A DNA stretch of 49,527 nt from Conidiobolus coronatus NRRL 28638 (GCA_001566745.1 KQ964431.1:98497-148023), one strand, 5' to 3'; shown: positions 10,905 to 21,994, numbered from the stretch's first letter. Notes: generated by a model not told the origin, from the sequence alone. Numbers and translations: made by a program.

Positions 10905-11193
10905 TGTGATAACAATATTGGATGAGAAAATTGCTAATAGTAATAAATTAACTTTTAACTTAAAAATAATTATTATATTAGCACATATGATATAACTAAA
11001 ATACAAATAGATTAAGGCTATTGCTCTGTATTTTTAAAATAATTTTATATAATTCAAGCTATAAGCTTCTCTGTAAGAATCATACTTTGTTCCAAAATAT
11101 ATAGATTTTTGTTAGTTAAAACACAACAATAAATGTGGATCTCTGAAAGTGAGGGTAAATATTAATAGTTAATAATGATATTTGAAAGTAGAA

Positions 11194-11456
11194 TATGAGT
11201 GATTCTGGTTAATTTGATTCAAATTTTCTATGAGGTCAGTTCAAAATTTTAACCTTAGTATAAGTAAGTTACTAGTATTTATAGTGCTTATTTAAAAGAT
11301 ATTGGCTTATAATATCATATTAAAACATTGTTTTGTCAGCTTTAACTAACAAAAGAGATTAATACGATTTAAACATATAAGAAAACAAAGTATTGTAGAT
11401 TTGACCTATAAATAATTTTGGTCAAATTTTCCTCGTTTTAACCAGAATCACTCATA
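11194..11456 (+). mobile_element. MITE family reference copy C, 263 bp, full length
   Basis: The best-preserved copy. The left end TATGAGTGATTCTGGTTAA and right end TTAACCAGAATCACTCATA are perfect 19-bp inverted repeats that begin and end with TA. The left subterminal block is TTTGATTCAAATTTT, then a GTCAGTTCAAAATTTT block. The right block is GGTCAAATTTTCCTCGTTTT. The inside is AT-rich and non-coding. TA at both termini and the size suggest a non-autonomous Tc1/mariner-type element; the superfamily is inferred. Confidence 0.85.
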
Positions 11457-11629
11457 TTGCATGTAGCTTTATATAAAACAGTGTAAAATAGATCATGTAA
11501 AATTGATATGTTAAATATTGAAGCAATAATAAGCTACATAATAAAAATAAATTAAACAATAATTAGTAATATGAAGAGACGTTTATACAATGATGAACAG
11601 TTGGGATTTCTATGGAGATTAAAGTCTAT

Positions 11630-12481
11630 TTAAGCAGTTAACTGAGTCCATTCTGAAGCGCTTAAAATTTCAGGGTATTGAGCTTGAAATTTGGGGATAA
11701 GCTCTTTCAATTGAGCCTTTTGATCTTCGTTGAGGCCATTGGATGTGTTGAAAAATTGAAGAGTCTTTTCAACGAAATCTTCACCACCATACCCTTCCTT
11801 CAAGTTGCTTATTAAGTTATCAAAGATTCCGTGTTCTTTGAAAATTGATAAAATAGTTGGCTCGTCAACTACTAATGAGTTGAATAAGAATACGATTCTA
11901 GACTTGACATTTTCATTTTCACTTTGATCCTTTATGATTTCAGTAAGAAGTTGGAAACCGCTTAAAACTTGGAATTGGGTTAAAGCTTCGTTATGGTGGC
12001 GAATGGAGCAAGAAATGGCATAGATGCACTTTTTACGAACTTCTAATTCTTTTTCGCTCTTTAAGCAGTCAATAATGGATTGTAATCCATTACGATCCAA
12101 GAAATTCTTTTGAGCTTGAGGGTTATTTTGAGTAGCAGTAGCACAGACCCAAGCAGCGTATTTTCTTAATACAGGTTCATCATGTTTTAACAAAGCAAGT
12201 ATAGGCTCCCATAATTTAAGTGGCTCAAGGTTTTTAGCATTGTCGATATGCTCGACTAGCATCTCCAAGTTATCAAAAGCAATTTCTTTATCTTCTAAAG
12301 TGGTGTTTGGATGAGCAATAACTTGCATAGCTTCAACCATTTGGGTGGACTCATCTTTTCCTAAAATATGGTCGATAATGGAGGTATCGATTTTTTTACC
12401 ATTCTCGTTATCTTTTTTAGCCTGGTTCACTAAATCTTCAGGTTTGCTGTTAGCGAGTGACCACTTTAATAATTGTTCCAT
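11630..12481 (-). CDS. FES1: Fes1/HSPBP1 Hsp70 nucleotide exchange factor
   Basis: Fes1 releases ADP from cytosolic Hsp70 (Ssa) and promotes release and clearance of misfolded clients. It is a single exon of 283 residues, the usual length. The N terminus MEQLLKWSLANSKPEDL is the conserved Fes1 N-terminal segment. It is followed by a long DNLEMLVEHIDNAKNLEPL region and armadillo-type helices (VLRKYAAWVCATATQNNPQAQ, IRHHNEALTQF, SRIVFLFNSLV). The gene is intronless, unlike most neighbours. A perfect ATCCCATAA motif lies about 100 bases upstream. Confidence 0.95.
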   Translation of the reverse strand: MEQLLKWSLANSKPEDLVNQAKKDNENGKKIDTSIIDHILGKDESTQMVEAMQVIAHPNTTLEDKEIAFDNLEMLVEHIDNAKNLEPLKLWEPILALLKHDEPVLRKYAAWVCATATQNNPQAQKNFLDRNGLQSIIDCLKSEKELEVRKKCIYAISCSIRHHNEALTQFQVLSGFQLLTEIIKDQSENENVKSRIVFLFNSLVVDEPTILSIFKEHGIFDNLISNLKEGYGGEDFVEKTLQFFNTSNGLNEDQKAQLKELIPKFQAQYPEILSASEWTQLTA

Positions 12482-13244
12482 AATTTTATGTTAATATTTT
12501 AAAAATTTTATAATATTAAATTTAAAATTCATTATATAGGCTATTTTTATAGAATCCGAAAATTAAAAATAATTATGGTTTTTATGGGATTAATTGTACA
12601 AATCAAGTAATTTCTAGAAAATGCCAAATTATTACAGTCTGGCTTAAAACTGCAATATTGTAAATATTTTATATTTGCAGCAATTTTAACTATAATCTCA
12701 GAATTCGCCTAGCCACTAGTTTAATTTTATTCAAAATCAAAACATATCCTGCATTCTTATAATGAGAAATAAATGTATTAGATAACTTTTCAACACAAGT
12801 TTAATACACAAAACATTTTTATCAAAATAGTTAAAAATGATATTAGCTAACTCTATTAAATGTTCAAATTATCAATCAATTTAAGCTAGCTGTATATTTA
12901 TAAGGAAGTTAGTAATAAATCTATATTTCTATAGACATAATACACTAAACTGTAATGATATTTCTTAGCCAATTTATCATTAACAGGCTTCAATTTAGGC
13001 ATTGTGATAAAAATTAGAGCACCATATAAAAGTACTTAATAATGTAAGAGAAAAAATTATTTAAGCTTCTAACTGTTTATAGCAAAAAATCTTTAATTCA
13101 AAATATTTATTGCAATTATAAACTCAGAATAAAGTTCCAACAATAGCTCTATATGCGATAATAGCCCATAAAATAAATGATCTTAAATATCATTTAATAA
13201 CACATATTTTGAACATGAAGATTCTAGCTAAACAAATGCAATAG
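12482..13244. other. intergenic, FES1 promoter region
   Basis: This contains the motif at 12582-12590 and is otherwise AT-rich without recognised features. Confidence 0.6.
12582..12590 (-). promoter_or_regulatory. ATCCCATAA motif upstream of FES1
   Basis: A perfect nonamer in the sense orientation, 101 bases before the ATG. Confidence 0.55.
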
Positions 13245-15499
13245 CTAGTTTAACTCTCTTGATTTTAAAATTAATGGCTTTATCCATTCATTTATAACTT
13301 GATTTAATATAGCTTGATTATATTGTATTTTCTAGTTGAAATGCGTTAATTAAAAGGATAGAACCACAAAGTTATCATATACCTGGCTTGGATGATCAAA
13401 AGGTGGCTTAAATCCTAATGTTGAACTCCACTCTGAAGAAAATTGACTTACAGAAGCAGAGCTATAATATCTTGTTATTATATATTTGAAAATGACTTAT
13501 GTAATGCTTACATCGAATTTAATTGGTTTATCAGTTGATCGTAATTTAAATCAATTGCTGCTTCTTGGGCTAAGTTCAGATGTGATATCCTCTCTCTTAA
13601 TTCTTCGATGCTATTTTCATTATTGCTAGTATCTATTTACTACGTGAGCATGTCATGAATAGTTGAAACGTTTAATATACCTGATTCATTATAAAAAGGA
13701 TGCGATTTTAGAAATTCGATAGCTTCCTTTCCTTCAGCTTCAGTTTTTAATTTTGATTTATTGTGAGAATTGAGCAAGCTGTCAATTTCTTCCTAAACAG
13801 ATATAAGTTATAAGAACATTATAATATATTATTAAATTACCATTCTCAATAAACTCATTTTTATATAATTTGATAACTTACTATTTGAATCCTCTAAAAT
13901 CCATTTATACTCAGTAAGCTCATTAAACTCTAACTTTAAATTCAAACTGATAAACTCATTTATTGAACTTAAATAATTTATATTATTTAAATACTGAGTA
14001 AGGTTAATATTGGCATATTAATGTATCAATATACTTACATGATCAACTATTTCATTGCTGAATTTGAAGTGATATTTAATCATTTTCAATACTTGCAAAT
14101 AACCAAAATTTTGGATTTGATCTTCCCCAGCTCTTTTAACTAACTCATCCAACTCCAAATTTTTATTACTCTCAATCATATACCCGTTTGATTCTAACTC
14201 TTCATAGCTAACATATGTTAAAATTAATAAAATGATGCTAATATTTGTGTTATTAAGCTAACCATTTTGTAACAAATTCATCAAAGTAGTCGTTATCTTC
14301 AATTAATTGCGTAATATTCACTAATTCTGCTTTTGCTTTTATAAGCTTTGGAAGTAGATTGATATAGCTAAAAAAATATTAGTCAACTTGTAGAAATATA
14401 TGCTATTAAGTTTACAGTTGTTTTAGTCTATCTATTTCAGCCAAATATTTTGACTGCTCTTCTTCTAAATAAATTCATTATTAGCATAAATACACTATTA
14501 GATTCAAATAGCTTACCTGAAGTTAAATATGGGTTAATTTCCTGAGAGTTTAACTAAAATAGCTCGTTAAATCATTATAATTAATTTCATAAGATTAGCT
14601 TACTTTGTTCAAATTTGCTTTGAAATCTGCTACCAGCTCTGATTGATAATTTGTACTCAACTCTCGTATATTATCAAACTCTTCAATTGGTAACTGGTGC
14701 CAGTAATTAACATCTGGTAATTAATCTGTTAAAGAAGTTTTCATTAATTACATAATTATGATGAGTTTACTTGTATTTAGATGACTAAGGCCAGGGTTTA
14801 AATTTAATTGCGTATTGAAATGGTTTAAGTCGTTCAAATTTGCTTGCAAGTCATGCTCAATCTAATAATTATTATTAACCATTTTCATTTGTAAATTGGT
14901 TGTATTTACTTTAGACTGGAATATCAGCATATCTTCATCATTCAAATTCAAGTTTGCCTTATATATATTCAACTCGTCAATCCTTTCAGTTAATTGTGAA
15001 TCTTTTTCTCTATTAAGCCTAGTTAAACACGTAATACATCTGAATATATAAAGATTTACTCAACTAAATTCAATTGATTTTGAAGCTCTTCTATCTCATT
15101 TTGGATTTGCTTAACTGACTCATTCTCAAGCTCAAACTCCTTTCTAAGCATAATTTTTTAATAAATGTTTTTCAAAATTGTTAAAATAAATAACCTATTC
15201 GTAATAAACTCAAACTCATTAACCGCATTATCCTCATTATTGTCTTTATCTTCAATATTTTGTATTTGATCATAAAACTCAGCGTCGTTATTAATTAACC
15301 AATCCAAGTCTTTTTTACAAACTAAATGCAAGCCAAGCTCTTCCTCGTTCAAATTTATAAAATATTCTAATAAAATCAGTTGTACAGTTGGTGAAAACTT
15401 GTCAAACTGAAAGTTATTTAAATAATCCTTAATTTCAGGATCTATGTAGCTCATTAACTTTTTGAATTTATCCTCTATACTTCCATCCATGACTTGCAT
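13245..15499 (-). CDS. 14-exon coiled-coil protein, possible augmin subunit 3 (HAUS3)-like
   Basis: Fourteen short exons stay in frame across 13 introns of 41-57 nt, giving about 536 residues. Exon ends: 15195-15499, 15060-15143, 14910-15018, 14771-14861, 14604-14713, 14517-14553, 14416-14464, 14263-14367, 14039-14207, 13841-13993, 13681-13792, 13512-13632, 13383-13461, 13245-13331. The protein is an acidic N-terminal globular part (about 100 residues, with KKDLDWLINNDAEFYDQI) followed by long heptad-rich coiled coils. The DLDWL segment and a later block (EEEQSKYLAEIDRLKQLYIN) recall HAUS3, a microtubule-nucleating augmin subunit of about 600 residues, but the similarity is weak and recalled, not computed. 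If the last intron is not spliced the protein ends at 13350 instead. A near-match motif (ATCCCACAA) lies 67 bases upstream of the ATG. Confidence 0.7.
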
Positions 15500-15951
15500 T
15501 TATTATTTTATTATTATTATTAGGTGTTTACTCCATTATATGGTTTAACATTTGTTGTTAAATTATTGTGGGATAGCGCTTATATTTCAATAATGATTAA
15601 GTTTTAGAAGATGTTAAGTTTTGCATTGTGTAAATTAACTTTGGTTTTACAATAAAGCTTAATTAATTTGCTTAATTAAAGCTTAGCTACGTAAAAACTG
15701 GTAATTTACGTGGTATACCCTATTCAAAACTTCCACAATGTAAAATTTGATTAATTTGGCATTAAACTGGAGTGACTCAATAATGATTTCATTTTCTTAA
15801 CTGAATTTAATATTTAATAAATTCGCCATTCTCCTTTTTTTATAAAAATATATTTAATTCTTTTATTCAATAGAAAATTATTAAATTAACTCTTTCTTCT
15901 AATTAAATTATATAGTTAATAGCTTACTGATAGCTGAATTGATAGAATATT
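15500..15951. other. divergent promoter region between coiled-coil gene and RAB18
   Basis: A 450-base bidirectional promoter with a near-match motif at 15566-15574 facing the minus-strand gene. No recognisable element faces RAB18. Confidence 0.55.
15566..15574 (-). promoter_or_regulatory. ATCCCATAA-like motif upstream of coiled-coil gene
   Basis: The sense sequence is ATCCCACAA, one mismatch, 67 bases before the ATG of the minus-strand gene. Confidence 0.35.
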
Positions 15952-16721
15952 ATGAGCAAAGAGAGTGCCACTACTTTTAAACTACTGTTAATTGGAAATT
16001 CTAACGTTGGAAAATCTTCCTTTTTATTAAGATTCACAGATGATACTTTCTTACCTCCAGAAGAAACTAGTGCAACTATTGGTGTCGACTTTAAGGTAAA
16101 AATGCTAGAATTAGAAGGTAAAAAGTACAAGTTAACCATTTGGGTAAATATAAAAATTAACAGTTAGTTTGGAATATACTCATTCTTTTATATAGGATAC
16201 AGCTGGACAAGAAAGATTTAGAACTTTAACTTCATCTTATTATAGAGGAGCTCAAGGTGTTGTTTTAGGTAAACATTTAACTAATAATGTCAATTTTTGT
16301 TACTCACTTTTTTCATGTATAGTATACGACGTTACCAACAGAGATACCTTTACTAGCTTAGATAACTGGTTTGAAGAGCTAGATAAATATTGTCCCAGTA
16401 AAGATGTTGTCAAAATGATTGTTGGCAATAAAGTCGATATGGATTCAACTCGAGTAGTTTCACTTCAAGAGGGTTTGAACTATGCTAAAAAGAGACAAGC
16501 TCTATTTATTGAATGCTCAGCTAAAACAAAGCTAGGTGTTCAGCAAGCTATCGAAGAACTGGTTCAAAAGGTAAAACTTTAAATACATATTTTGATATAA
16601 TACTAATTATGCATAGATTATTGATACACCTGTGCTCTGGCAAAAGCAGCCTACTCAATCCACGGTGCAAGTATCCGACCAATATGATAGTGACTCGTAT
16701 TATTCTTCATGTCCCTGTTAG
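15952..16721 (+). CDS. RAB18: Rab18-type small GTPase
   Basis: Rab18 controls ER-Golgi and lipid-droplet membrane contacts. Four exons (15952-16143, 16196-16268, 16323-16570, 16617-16721) give 205 residues. The nucleotide-binding motifs are intact: P-loop GNSNVGKSS, switch [10 protein letters not shown], switch [20 protein letters not shown] and ECSAK. Rab18-specific stretches include [48 protein letters not shown] and the segment ending IDTPVLW. It ends SSCPC, a CXC double-prenylation signal. Introns are 46-54 nt. Confidence 0.93.
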
Positions 16722-17848
16722 ATATGCTATTAGCTTATCTTATTTTTTCTATTCATATAAATTTGTCATACTATCCAATATTTAATATTTGAGTGATGTG
16801 ACCTCTTTCCTTTATTAACCAATTATCAATTAAACGTATTAATATGCTTATGATTGTCATGTGAAAAACTATCTGTTAATAAAATAATTTTGTTTGTAGC
16901 TTTACATAGAATATTTCAGGGAAAGTAAGTATTTTATTACTAAATTATACGAACTAATCGCTTTAACCAATAATAATGCTAACTCAGCCACATTTTAACA
17001 AAACTGTCAACTAGTCGCTAAATTGAAGTATCTAATTTTTGACAATTCATAAAGAATTCACCAACATCTTTTTGAATTTATATATCCTAATTCAGTGCTA
17101 AATTTATTTTATCTTAGATACTGCTACATACTCTACTTGTCATACTGAAATAGGCTTCTGTTTTTACTATAATTAGGTTTTTTCAATATGATATTTCTGA
17201 CAAAACCTGTGCGAATTTCTATTCCAATACGTGGAATTTACGCAAGGATATTAGCCTCAATTATTTTTGTATTTTTCTTTTGCCAGCAAGATTATTCCAC
17301 TTTATCAATCGAATAATTATTTGATATTTGCCACATAATGTAAACAAAACCACAATAAACTATCCATTTGATTTCAAGTGCCTTAAAGTTATTTAACTAA
17401 TACTGTATATATGAGTTTAGTATATTAAAGCTGTTGCTAAAAATAGCATTAAAGCATTATATTAAACGTATATGATATTTTTAATATTACAAACTAAATG
17501 TTAAAGAATTACTGCTTCAATCAAATACTACAAGTTAAATAGTATATATACTTAGATCAAACTATTATATCTCTACAAAAATTTTATTTTTATAATATAA
17601 ATACAAAAATGTTTTCCAACATAAAAAACAAGCTATTTTTCCTTGTAACATCTATTCTAAATTATAAATACTTAGGACATAATTATTAAAATATAAATAT
17701 TTTCTATAAAATAGATAGTACTTTTGTTTATCCAATTTAAATATCTAATATTAACAGCGTATCGTAAAACCCATAAAAATTAGTATACAGTCACATTATA
17801 AATACCCCAACATCAATCTTCTTTAATATACCTCCTTATTTTTCCAAA
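16722..17848. other. AT-rich intergenic, TPK promoter at right end
   Basis: Only the motif-like AACCCATAA at 17768-17776 stands out. The remaining 1.1 kb shows no ORF, RNA gene or MITE copy. Confidence 0.6.
17768..17776 (+). promoter_or_regulatory. ATCCCATAA-like motif upstream of TPK gene
   Basis: AACCCATAA, one mismatch, in the sense orientation, 73 bases before the ATG. Confidence 0.4.
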
Positions 17849-18893
17849 ATGACAAAAATTTGGGAGCCAAGTTTTATTTACAATTTAGATCCAAACTCTA
17901 AAAACTACCCTATAGCACTAATCATTTTAAACCAGCCTATCCCTGAGTATCAAAGCAGACTATTCGAAAACTTATGGAGCAAAGGTAGTACGCTTATTAA
18001 GGTGAAACTATTTGATATTGAACTATTTTCTAGCTGATGTTATCTTGTGTGCCGATGGTGGTGCTAATAGACTCTATGACTATTTAAAAGCTTCAAATAG
18101 ACAAACTGAGTAATATTATTTATCCTCAACATTACTATTCTAACGAAATGCTCATATTAGATTGTTGCCCAATTATGTAATTGGGGATTTAGATTCCATT
18201 AGAGATGATGTTGTTGAATTTTATCAAAGTCAAGTAATGTTAAATACAATTTTATCAGCTTTTTGATTTTTATTGACAACTCTAATAATAGGGAGTTAAT
18301 CCAATTAAGATTGATGATCAATATTCCACTGATTTTACCAAATGCTTCAAGCATATTGAGGAGCTTAACCAGCATGACATAGTAAATCTCAACTCTATTT
18401 TTATTACTATCCGCTCATTAACATTTTAAAGTATAATATAGTAATGTTAGGTGGTTTAAATGGAAGATTTGATCACTCTATTTCACAAGTAAATAACTTG
18501 TATGATTTGAAAGATCACCGCTACCCTCTATATATCATTTCTGATAGTAGTTTAACTTTCTTATTAGACAAGGTGATGAAAGATTAAACTGATGCATAAT
18601 TTTTGCTTACTAATATTTATAGGGAGAGCATGAATTAAACTTTAATCCAAATTATGAAGGCCCTACTTGCGGATTACTACCACTAGGCTTCCCAGTTAAA
18701 AGCTTAACAACAGAAGGCTTAGTATGGAATTTGGGTAAATATTTCTTGTCAAATAATAGAGTTTATTAACTGATTAATAGAAAACCACGAATCAAAAATG
18801 GGAGGCATGGTTAGTACATCAAACTTATTACAAGAGAACAAGGTCAAAGTTATTACAAGCGATCCAATTTGTTGGACAATCGAATTGAAATAG
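17849..18893 (+). CDS. THI80: thiamine pyrophosphokinase
   Basis: This enzyme transfers pyrophosphate from ATP to thiamine to make thiamine diphosphate. Seven exons (17849-17984, 18034-18109, 18161-18233, 18292-18381, 18432-18572, 18623-18734, 18781-18893) give 246 residues, like the approximately 243 of animal TPK1. Signatures are CADGGANRL and GDLDSIRDDV (substrate and Mg2+ binding), DQYSTDFTKC, MLGGLNGRFDHSISQVNNL, the C-terminal beta domain GPTCGLLPLGFPV, GLVWNLENHESKMGGMVSTSN and the terminal ITSDPICWTIELK. Introns are 46-58 nt. One donor is GTGATG. Confidence 0.93.
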
Positions 18894-19368
18894 ATTTCAT
18901 CATATATGATTATAATTAATATGAAAAATAAAAAATACAACAAACTCACTCTGCTGTTTACATTTGCAAATATCAAAAGGGTAATAAAACTTTAAGCTAG
19001 ACAATTTATCAATGTTATCACTATGATTGATTAGTAATTTATGAAAAATGAATAAGAAATATTTGTATATGAATCAAAATTGAGATTATATTTGTTATAT
19101 ATTTATATTAATTGAAAAAACTTTTTCTCACATGAAGCATTAAATCAACTTGAAAAACTATGTACAATAGAATTAAAAATCAAGTTATGAGTTTAATAGC
19201 CCATATATATTTTGGTAAATTATCAGATTAATGAGGAGAGATGGTAGCAATCTTCGTGGAAATAAGGTTAAAATCTATAGTCTTCGTGAAGGAAGTATGA
19301 AATAGCTTCCAAATTGAATATTCGGTAATGTAACAGTTAGTAGTAATGCCAGGAAGATGATGGTGTGC
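18894..19368. other. convergent intergenic, nothing recognised
   Basis: This lies between the 3' ends of the TPK and NSA2 genes. It is AT-rich. A short minus-strand ORF at its left end overlaps the TPK last exon and is not supported. Confidence 0.55.
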
Positions 19369-20314
19369 TTAAACCAAGAGAACAGCGTTAATACAGCCAT
19401 CATTTTCTGGGTTGTTGGTGATTTGGGCATATTTACCCCAGACAACTTTACCACCAGAAGTGACTAAACCTAACTCACTAACGTTGACTTCGATTACAGT
19501 ACCCTTAGTCATGACACCTAATTGTGTGTAGAGAGGAGATTGAGGGTTCTTTTTAACACCGATGATAGGAAGGTGGAAAGTGGCTCCAAGTTCAGGATGT
19601 GTGACATGAGCTTTCTTATAACGCAAAGCCATAGGACGAATGAAACGTTCGTACTTAGGAGGCTTACGGGTGAAACCATCACCAACGAAAGTGGCTTTGG
19701 TAACCATACGCTTCCAAGCTTTGTTGTTCTTTTTACCAGTCTTAACAACTTTGAACATTTCGTCTTCAGCAATACCTCTTACTTTAGGAAGAGGAACATT
19801 CCATTTACCAGCCTTTTCCTTACGCTTTTCCTTGACCATATTACTCAAAACTTTAGCACGGCGTTCACCTTCACGATCCAAAAGATAAGCGGGAACAGCT
19901 CCTTCAGGAACTCCTTCTTCGGTCTTTTGTTTAGTGGACTTTTCTTCATGCATTTTGATACTAAAAACATTATTAATTATTGCTATAAAATGTAAATTTC
20001 GGAAAATAATTACGCTTTCTTCATTTGAATCTTTTCAGCATGACGCTTCTTGTTATAGAGCTTAGCCTTCAAACCATGAACCTTTTGAGCGAATTGGGAT
20101 CTCTTGTGGACAGATCTGGCTTCCTTCTTACGCCTGAAAACAAACTGTCAATAAAAATATTTCTATTAAATAAAATTTATAATACTTTTTTTCGTCATGA
20201 TCCAATCTACGACCATATCTCTTAATATGTTCTTCAATATACTCGTTTTGAGGCTAATGAAAATTTTGATTAGATATATATTATTTTTATGTTTTGACTA
20301 TTTTATTATACCAT
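19369..20314 (-). CDS. NSA2: ribosome biogenesis protein Nsa2 (TINP1/eS8-like)
   Basis: Nsa2 is a pre-60S assembly factor needed for 27S pre-rRNA processing. Four exons (20312-20314, 20186-20253, 20014-20133, 19369-19960) give 260 residues, the exact family length. The first exon consists of the ATG alone; the intron at 20254-20311 begins directly after it and the next exon opens [19 protein letters not shown], as in every Nsa2. Further signatures are [48 protein letters not shown] and the C-terminal [16 protein letters not shown] perfect ATCCCATAA motif lies 98 bases upstream of this ATG, matching the distance seen at other genes and so supporting the split start. Confidence 0.95.
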
Positions 20315-20411
20315 ATTGAATTAAATAAATTTAATCTGAATTAAAGGGAATATAATATTCACACAGTAAAACTATTTAAAATTTTTTCAAACCAATAATT
20401 ATAATTTGCGT

Positions 20412-20420
20412 TTATGGGAT
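20412..20420 (-). promoter_or_regulatory. ATCCCATAA motif upstream of NSA2
   Basis: A perfect nonamer in the sense orientation, 98 bases before the one-codon first exon. Confidence 0.55.
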
Positions 20421-20634
20421 ATTGCCCAATTTACTAACTATTAAGGCTGATTTGCTCAAATGTTGACAATATTAGTTGCACAAAACTTGGATTTCAACAA
20501 ATAACAAGTAATGATATATTTGAATTATATTGCTATTAAATACATAAAATAATCTATAGCCTATAAAAGTTAAAATATATATTTTATAGATTTGATATTA
20601 TAAAATAGCATTAAATCATAAAAATTAAATAAAC

Positions 20635-20708
20635 AAGCTCTGCCTGAGAATCGAACTCAGATCGCAGGATTCAAAGTCCTGAGTGCTAACCATTACACCA
20701 GCGGAGCT
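20635..20708 (-). tRNA. tRNA-Gln (anticodon TTG)
   Basis: Read on the minus strand, AGCTCCGCTGGTGTAATGG is followed by a CAGGA-CTTTGAA-TCCTG anticodon arm (anticodon TTG), and the T arm CTGAG-TTCGATT-CTCAG closes the cloverleaf. The acceptor stem AGCTCCG/CAGAGCT has one mismatch. There is no intron and CCA is not encoded. The internal promoter boxes TGGTGTAATGG and GTTCGATTC are present. Confidence 0.93.
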
Positions 20709-21382
20709 TACAACTGTAAAACCATAGTTAAATTTGAATATATTTTGCAGTTTTTATTCACATATAATATCTTTAGCTAATAACCTTATATACTACAGCA
20801 TTATTATCTTATATTTAATTTTTGCCACTAATTTCAAATAAATATTTTATGCTGTATAATTTTTATATATTGAATATTATTTATTGTTACTCTCTATTAT
20901 TTAAGCTGTTTTCACAACATAATATATTTAATAATCATCCATGTTATTAACATCTCACTTAGATTATTTTTTTCGAATACCAAAAAATTATAGCGTATTC
21001 ATACTTTATCTTGCTACTACTCTAGATATACTTGTATCTGATGTTTCATTATATAATATAACACTTAATCTAATTAATTGAAATATATTTTTAATCTAAA
21101 AATATAATAGCTCTCTTTTAAACTACTACAACATTCAAAATAATAAGATAAACTGCTACGTGTTTTGTTAATGTATATAGCAAAATACAACTTCAAAATA
21201 TCTATGTTGGCTCTCACTTAATAAATAAAGCTTTTTTAAATTTTACTTGGCACATTAGCAAAGACTTTTTTACAAATATGAGTTAAACACTATAGAGTTG
21301 CGAGTATTTCTATAAATATTAAACAAAATTGCATTTATTTCACTAAAATCACTTTGCTTAGCTATTTACCTAATAAGTTTCT
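20709..21382. other. AT-rich intergenic, nothing recognised
   Basis: This lies between tRNA-Gln and the 3' end of the Nas2 gene. I searched it for a missing PDZ-encoding exon of Nas2 on the minus strand and saw none. Confidence 0.55.
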
Positions 21383-21743
21383 TTATTTCTTACTAGCGTG
21401 GAATTCGTGTAAAGCTAATTCAACTTTTTTCATAACTTCTTTTAAATCGTTTTGTAATCCTAAAAATTTTAAAATTAATATATCACATTATATAAAAATA
21501 ACTAAATTTACTTATAATTTTTGTTCTAGCACCTCTCACAGAAGCAACATCGATATCAGCTCTAGGAAATCCTTCTCTGTCTACTAAGGGTTCTGAAAGC
21601 CCAATTCTATTCTAAATTCTATTAGTTTAAAAAGTCAAAATAAGTATTAATATTACTTTAGTTAAAATTTTCTCTTGCTCAGTAATTTCAGCTTCGATTG
21701 TGTCTTTTTGATTGAATAATTCTTGAATATTACTAGGTATCAT
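21383..21743 (-). CDS. NAS2: Nas2/PSMD9 proteasome-assembly chaperone, N-terminal domain only
   Basis: Nas2 (human PSMD9/p27) chaperones the Rpt4-Rpt5 pair during 19S base assembly. Three exons (21657-21743, 21512-21611, 21383-21459) give 87 residues. They contain the full Nas2 N-terminal helical hairpin: [15 protein letters not shown], then [19 protein letters not shown], then [20 protein letters not shown] and LHEFHASKK. Family members normally continue for another 100 residues or so with a PDZ domain that binds the Rpt5 tail. Here an in-frame stop follows HASKK and no PDZ-like exon is visible downstream. A possible donor (GTAAGA) overlaps the stop, so a distant exon cannot be wholly excluded. 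No ATCCCATAA motif lies upstream. Confidence 0.85.
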
Positions 21744-21994
21744 TACTAGATTTCTTTTTTACTATATTATTTTTAAACTTTAAATTAAAAAGCATAATTT
21801 GATTTCGTCATTCTATTTTATAAACAGATTTTGATTTATTGCAGATTTTTATTGGATAATTCAAATTAAGGATAGGAAAAATGATTGGTTAACTATATAT
21901 AAGAAAAAAAATTAAGTTATAAACCTTTGAAAAATAATTTGAAAATATCTATGTATTAATTTTAAATCTAAATTTAATTGTATTATTAAGTCTA

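Larger units (their letters stand above)
10807..11629. other. intergenic with promoter motif and MITE copy C
   Basis: This holds the motif at 10896-10904 and a complete MITE at 11194-11456. Nothing else is recognised. Confidence 0.6.

Noticed and set aside
18749-18976. Hydrophobic minus-strand reading frame
   Set aside because: It overlaps the last exon of thiamine pyrophosphokinase and has AT-rich shadow composition.
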